This document shows positions 59,769 to 64,000 of a stretch of DNA of 64,000 nt, piece after piece (position 1 is the first letter of the stretch; every line of letters begins with the position of its first letter). Made by a program: the position numbers and the translations under genes. The DNA is from Aurantiochytrium sp. KH105 (Eukaryota > Sar > Bigyra > Thraustochytrida > Thraustochytriidae): positions 62,001-126,000 of the forward strand of contig BGKB01000178.1 in the NCBI GenBank assembly GCA_003116975.1, read 5' to 3'. Under the pieces are notes generated by a model that was given only the letters and a program-made list of their open reading frames with translations, ran no database searches and was not told the origin of the DNA.

Positions 59769-60413
59769 ATGGGGAAGCGCGGGCTCTCGCTGGAGGAGAA
59801 GAAGGAGCGGATCAAGGGTATCCTGCAGGAGAAAAAGGAGCCCTTCACGCTGAAGCAGATTGAAAAAGTTGGGGCCAAGGCCGGCGTGGCGCAGATGTCC
59901 ATCAAGGGCGTGCTCGAGGAGATGGTCAGCGATAACTTGGTCTGCATGGACAAGATTGGGTCGACGAACTGGTTCTGGTCTTTTCCAAGCGAACAAAAGG
60001 CCGGCCTGCAGGCAAAGCTCAAACGCACGACCGAGGAGCTTCAGGCCGCCAAGGAGAGCGTCGCCAAGGCGCGCGCCGAAAAAGAGGCCCTGCTCGCCGC
60101 TCGCGTTCCGAGCGAGTCGCGTCAGGCCAAGCTGGCCGAACTCGCTGAGCTCCGGCAAAAGGCCGCTGCCACGGCCGAAGATCTTGGCAAGCTCCGCGAG
60201 AACGATCCAGCACAAATGGTCGAGCTTGTTCGCAAGATCGACGTCTGCAAGGAAGCTGCCAATCGCTGGACCGACAACACCTGGACATTGATGGACTATG
60301 TGCGCAAAAAGTATGGAAAGCAAAAGAAGGAGGTCATGCAATGGCTCGAAATGAAGGACGACTTTGACTACCCTGTTTTCACGCAGCCCAAGAAGCGCGC
60401 GCGCAAAGCTTGA
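59769..60413 (+). CDS. MND1: Meiotic nuclear division protein 1 (MND1)
   Basis: Partner of HOP2 in stimulating DMC1/RAD51 strand exchange during meiotic recombination. 214 residues from ATG 59769, the usual length (about 205-220). The N-terminal winged-helix part shows KRGLSLEEKKERI, FTLKQIEKVGAK and QMSIKGVLEEMVSDNLV, with IGSTNWFWSFPS. The central coiled coil spans about 85-160. The C-terminal family signature EAANRWTDNTW near 160 leads to MKDDFDYPVF, and a basic tail (KKRARKA) follows. Its presence suggests the organism has a meiotic programme. It converges with APC8, with stops 248 bp apart. Confidence 0.95.
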   Translation: MGKRGLSLEEKKERIKGILQEKKEPFTLKQIEKVGAKAGVAQMSIKGVLEEMVSDNLVCMDKIGSTNWFWSFPSEQKAGLQAKLKRTTEELQAAKESVAKARAEKEALLAARVPSESRQAKLAELAELRQKAAATAEDLGKLRENDPAQMVELVRKIDVCKEAANRWTDNTWTLMDYVRKKYGKQKKEVMQWLEMKDDFDYPVFTQPKKRARKA

Positions 60414-60416
60414 TCA

Positions 60417-60450
60417 AACAGACAGACAGACAGACAGACAAACAAACAGA
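60417..60450. repeat. Tetranucleotide array (CAGA)n/(CAAA)n
   Basis: Six to seven CAGA units passing into CAAA units, immediately after the MND1 stop codon. Confidence 0.9.
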
Positions 60451-60661
60451 CAAAGGCCAATGGCCACAGCAATTTGACACGCATGGACTCCTGCCCCTTT
60501 CCCTTCTTCTTTGCATGAACTTCCACCTATTCACCGTCTACGTTCAAAAAAAAATCCATCCACACTGAAAGAAATGAACCTGTGATCAATTTTTTACTTC
60601 GTCCACCAGTAATGTTTTGTCCTCTTCTTATTCTTTTGCACGTATGGCATGTATGATCCAT

Positions 60662-62542
60662 CTACGAGGATGTAGTTCCCGAGGCCCCGGCTGCAGCAGC
60701 GCGCAGCTGTCGAATCTCGCGAAGCATCGCTTCGGCTTCCTTCTTCTCGGGACGACCCGCGTAATCGAGAAGCTGCTCGCAAAATCGCTCCGCCTGAGGA
60801 AGATCAATTTCATCCTTGAGGTAGTACCCTGCAAGAAATCGGAGGGCCTCCACAGCGTCTTGACCACCCATGGCGTCCTCGGCTTCACGACGGGCCAAGT
60901 GCTTCTTGTAGTAGTACGCCGCCTGCTCACGATCCTGGAGATTTTCGGCATACAGCGAGGCAAGGCGCTGCGCCGCGATACCTTCGCGGTCGTTGTGACA
61001 TTCCGCTCGCTTATAACACTTGATGGCTTCCTTGGTACGATGTAATTTCTCGTAGCAACCCGCCAACGCTGCCCACATGCGTGCATCATATGGCCGCAAC
61101 GTCGTGGCTTTTCTGTAGTAATGAAGCGCGTAAAAGTACATGAGCAAAATCTCATAGGTCTGACCCAAACCGTACCATGCCCTGTAATCGCGCGGGTTAA
61201 TGTCCACGGCGCTACGGTACGCCTCAATAGCCGCTTCCGTGTTTTTCATCTCGACATGTTCATGTCCAGCCAGGGTCCATGCGGACAGGTACCGACGATT
61301 CAGTCGAAGCGCACGCTTAAAGTACAGGACGGCACGCTCATGCTGCGCCTTGAGACTATAGTAGTTACCCACGATACAACAGGTTTCGGGCCTGTACTTG
61401 TTGCTGCGTACAGCCATGTGAGCCAGGTAGCTGAGCTCTGCCTTGCACTCTTTGACGTAGAGAATGTTTGAATACGTGTCCATATTCTGCAGACGGTGCG
61501 GGTCGCGTGCAATGAGAAGTTCAAAGTGTTCTTGCGCTTCGTCGAAATTCCGCAAATTGTACTGTGCCAAGGCTTGTTGCGCAAGCAAATACGAAGAACG
61601 CGGAAACATGTCGGCAAGATCGATGAGAATCTCCATGGCCTCTTGGTTCTGTTGCAGTTCGAGCGCCAAGTGAGCGCGAAAGAATCCTGTCATCCAATGC
61701 TCAGGGAGCCGCAGCTGGTCAAGATCTTCCTTTTCGCTGCATAGTGAAGCGAGATCGAGCCATGCCGACCAGAGCAGGGGCTCCTTGGAGACGGCCTCGG
61801 CCAGGGCACGCCGGGCGGGGCCCTTGGCCTGCATCTCTTTGAGGACGACGCCATATATGTACAAAATGTAGCCGTCCATAGCACCTTCCGTGTGCAGCGG
61901 CGCCAACTCCGTGCGCAAGAGGCGCAGATTGCCATTTCGAATTTGGCACTGTTCGAGCGGGTCTGCGACCTCGCAAATTTCCTCCTCCTTGCGTTTTTCG
62001 CCCACCATGTACAGCGAATAGGCCCAAAGGAAGATTTCCTTGGCATTTTGACTCTTGGGCAGCAAGCCATCGCTGCTGAGATGCTGCGCACATCGGTCAA
62101 GTTCGTCCAGGTCAAACATGGACTTGGCAATGAGAAGACTGTCCGTGTCAGCCGTGTCAGCAGCGGCTGCAGCCCACAATTCTCCGCCCAAGCTTCCTCT
62201 CGATTTACGGCGCTGCCTGCTGCTGCCCAAAGCCGCAGACGAGGACGTCGACGACGATAACGACGACGACGACGACGACGACGACGCCGCTCCCGAGATC
62301 GGCATCTGCTTCACGCCCATTTGCGAAGGATGCTCATCCATGGCCGGGTCGACGGCTTGCGCCCAGGGCCGCGCGGCCGGGACCACAAAGCCCTCCGCGA
62401 TCCCATTGAGCAACTCCGCGAGCCAGAGGCTGCTCTTCTTCAGGCCGCGCGTGGACGTCGCCCGGATCGCCATGCGCAGCGACGCGCGGACCTCGTGTTC
62501 ATGCCACATCCGCGGCGCCTCCTCGGCGTCCGCGCCAGACAT
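60662..62542 (-). CDS. CDC23: Anaphase-promoting complex subunit 8 (CDC23/APC8)
   Basis: TPR scaffold subunit of the APC/C ubiquitin ligase that drives exit from mitosis. 626 residues from ATG 62542, near the usual ~600. The N-terminal part includes LKKSSLWLAELLNGI and then an inserted Ser-run plus polar low-complexity segment (about 70-120; encoded by GAC-type repeats at 62254-62285). The TPR array (about 300-580) is typical of APC8: YLLAQQALAQYNLRNFDEAQ, DTYSNILYVKECKAELSYLA, RPETCCIVGNYYSLK, HERAVLYFKRALRLN and YRAWYGLGQTYEIL. It ends with a short Glu/Ala-rich tail. It is divergent to the last gene in the window, with a 536-bp shared upstream region. Confidence 0.96.
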   Translation of the reverse strand: MSGADAEEAPRMWHEHEVRASLRMAIRATSTRGLKKSSLWLAELLNGIAEGFVVPAARPWAQAVDPAMDEHPSQMGVKQMPISGAASSSSSSSSLSSSTSSSAALGSSRQRRKSRGSLGGELWAAAAADTADTDSLLIAKSMFDLDELDRCAQHLSSDGLLPKSQNAKEIFLWAYSLYMVGEKRKEEEICEVADPLEQCQIRNGNLRLLRTELAPLHTEGAMDGYILYIYGVVLKEMQAKGPARRALAEAVSKEPLLWSAWLDLASLCSEKEDLDQLRLPEHWMTGFFRAHLALELQQNQEAMEILIDLADMFPRSSYLLAQQALAQYNLRNFDEAQEHFELLIARDPHRLQNMDTYSNILYVKECKAELSYLAHMAVRSNKYRPETCCIVGNYYSLKAQHERAVLYFKRALRLNRRYLSAWTLAGHEHVEMKNTEAAIEAYRSAVDINPRDYRAWYGLGQTYEILLMYFYALHYYRKATTLRPYDARMWAALAGCYEKLHRTKEAIKCYKRAECHNDREGIAAQRLASLYAENLQDREQAAYYYKKHLARREAEDAMGGQDAVEALRFLAGYYLKDEIDLPQAERFCEQLLDYAGRPEKKEAEAMLREIRQLRAAAAGASGTTSS

Positions 62543-63078
62543 CGTCCCCCGCCCCCCGGGCCCCCGCCGCGAGCCCCTCTCGCGCTCCCCCGCTCCCGTG
62601 CGCTCGCGTCGCTCGCCCGCTCCCCGTCGCGACGGTTGTTGCTCGCTTTGCTCAGCTTGCTCGCCTTGGACGCTCGCTCGCTGGGCTCGCCTCTATCTAC
62701 TGACAGCACGAGGCTCGAGTTTGGCCCACTTGCGGCGCATTCTGCACTTGCGCGCGGCCGTTTAGCCACTTGCGGAGGCGCCATAGCGCACTTGCGCCGC
62801 TGCGCCCGCCGCCGCTGCCCGCCGGCCCAGCCCGCCCAGCCAGCCCGCTGGCCAGAGCAGACTCGACCCGACCTGGACGGGGGCCGCGGGAGGGAGGGCT
62901 CGGCGGAGACAGGGCAGCGAGCGGCCGCCGCCCGAGCGGGCGCCCACGCGAGCCGCGCGGACAGAGGTGCGCGAGTGGTCTGTGTACGTGGCTGATTGGC
63001 CGAATCGAGCTATCTTTTGGGCACGCAGAGACAGACAGACCCCGAGCGAGCCCGCGCGCTGCGTCCGCGCCAGCGAGG
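62543..63078. other. Divergent promoter region of APC8 and the last gene
   Basis: Very GC-rich, with CGCTCG runs near APC8 and CCCGCC runs in the middle. A CCAAT-type element (GATTGGCCGAAT) is at about 62993-63004. ORFs here are antisense or low complexity. Confidence 0.4.
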
Positions 63079-64000
63079 ATGGAGGAGCCGCCGACGCCGC
63101 CCGGCGCGGGGGCCGAGGAGGCAGCAGGGGCGGCCTCGCCCGCGACGACGTCGCCGAGCTCGCCTGCGAGCGCTGCGTCGACCTCGAGCTCAACGTCGAC
63201 CTCGAGCTTGGCATCGACCGCGACCACACCGACGACAAGCCCGTCGACGGCCGAGGGAGGCGCCGGCGCTTCGGGCGCTAAGAGCGGCGCCAGCGCCGCG
63301 GGAGATACTCCACGACAAGAGCTCATCTTCAGTCGGCTGGGGGAGATCGACAACGAGAGCGAATGGACGCAACAAAAGCAAGAGCTCTTGAACTCGATGT
63401 TGGACCTTCAGCACGTGTACCTTTCCAAGGAAATGCTTGCGTTCCTGGGCCACACCTCTTCCATTCAAGCGCTGAGCCAAATCGTCTCGCAGCGCACAGA
63501 GTCGCAGAGCGTCATGGCGCAGGACTTTGAGGTGGATTCAGACGGCGTGTTCCGGTGGAAGTGGTGCCCGCTCGAAAGCGACAAGACCATGTCCACGGAG
63601 CGCAAGCTTGTCCATGGCTCGGACGCCCTCGAACCATCCGCGCTGGAATCCGACGATGTTCCTCCCGCCATCAGGCGCTCGTATCAGCTCATGGCCCTCC
63701 TCTGTGGCTTTGTTGATCCTTCGACGCGCATGGGAGGTATGATGCAGCAGGAAAGCTTCCATGCCTCGCAACGCGTCTTGGAAAGCCCAAGTCCGGCGGC
63801 CGTAGAGTTCATCCAATCGCACGGACCAACCTTCTTCGCACACCTCTTTCAGGCCTTTCACCCCGAGGCCAAAGGTAGTCTCTATCACGTGTGCAAACTC
63901 ATGGATGTCATGCTGCGGTACAATGCTGAGAACTTGGTCGAGTCCTTTGTCGTAAACAAGCGTGCCTTTAAACCTGCACTCGAAGCTGCGCTCAACTACA
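63079..64000 (+). CDS. 5' part of an unrecognised protein (runs off the window)
   Basis: ATG 63079 (GAGGATGG) opens a frame that is uninterrupted to the window edge, giving at least 307 residues. The first ~75 residues are a Ser/Thr/Ala/Pro-rich disordered region. From about residue 80 (RQELIFSRLGEIDNESEWTQ) the sequence is of helical, globular character, for example LGHTSSIQALSQIVSQRTES, FFAHLFQAFHPEAKG and LMDVMLRYNAENLVESFVVN. This could be an alpha-helical repeat or phosphatase-regulator type fold, but I do not recognise the family with confidence. Codon choice and the long undisturbed frame support a real gene. Confidence 0.7.
   Translation, partial: MEEPPTPPGAGAEEAAGAASPATTSPSSPASAASTSSSTSTSSLASTATTPTTSPSTAEGGAGASGAKSGASAAGDTPRQELIFSRLGEIDNESEWTQQKQELLNSMLDLQHVYLSKEMLAFLGHTSSIQALSQIVSQRTESQSVMAQDFEVDSDGVFRWKWCPLESDKTMSTERKLVHGSDALEPSALESDDVPPAIRRSYQLMALLCGFVDPSTRMGGMMQQESFHASQRVLESPSPAAVEFIQSHGPTFFAHLFQAFHPEAKGSLYHVCKLMDVMLRYNAENLVESFVVNKRAFKPALEAALNY

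Noticed and set aside
63079..64000. Assignment of the last gene to the SAPS (PP6 regulatory subunit) family
   Set aside because: Helical character and a few motifs are suggestive, but the conserved SAPS blocks could not be aligned with confidence.

Overview
The window is nuclear DNA of a GC-rich protist. The genes carry typical eukaryotic modules: strumpellin of the WASH complex, APC8/CDC23, MND1, Mpv17/PMP22, an ABCG transporter, an RGS domain fused to seven membrane segments, and a WD40-Roc-COR-TIR protein. Most genes are single uninterrupted ORFs, and the one clearly split gene has GT..AG introns of about 110 bp. GC-rich coding sequence, sparse short introns, paired leishmanolysin-type proteases, many 7TM proteins and abundant microsatellites together suggest a stramenopile, most likely a thraustochytrid (Labyrinthulomycetes). 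This placement is an inference from gene content.

Layout. 0-10 kb: tail of an unknown gene, a 7TM-RGS receptor, a three-exon DUF2009 gene, an unrecognised gene, and ETF-ubiquinone oxidoreductase. 10-14 kb: repeat-rich spacer with one small unknown gene. 14-23 kb: a basic probably nuclear protein, a Frizzled-like 7TM protein, an Mpv17-type channel protein whose 3' end overlaps a membrane-anchored permuted papain-like hydrolase, and a coiled-coil protein. 23-32.3 kb: strumpellin, an ABCG half transporter and deoxyribose-phosphate aldolase. 32.3-38.7 kb: a 6.4-kb stretch with no supportable gene, full of simple repeats. 38.7-47.3 kb: a surface/secreted cluster of two leishmanolysin-like proteases (one with a large acidic/RGG insert) and a triple-vWA/PAN/Pro-Thr protein. 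47.3-64 kb: a GT49-Stealth double glycosyltransferase, a multi-pass membrane protein beside a duplicated 140-bp repeat, the WD40-Roc-COR-TIR gene with two frame breaks, MND1, APC8 and the 5' part of an unknown gene.

The genes do not form a pathway. The themes are membrane signalling (7TM-RGS, Frizzled-like 7TM, ROCO-TIR), cell-surface biology (proteases, vWA protein, GT49-Stealth) and core housekeeping. The most notable items are the WD40-Roc-COR-TIR protein, with a separate +1-type break in its WD40 part and before its TIR part, the GT49-Stealth fusion, and the dispersed repeats. Many ORFs in GC-rich spacers and antisense to real genes were rejected as artefacts of base composition. The draft nature of the sequence is shown by one ambiguous base at 12697.
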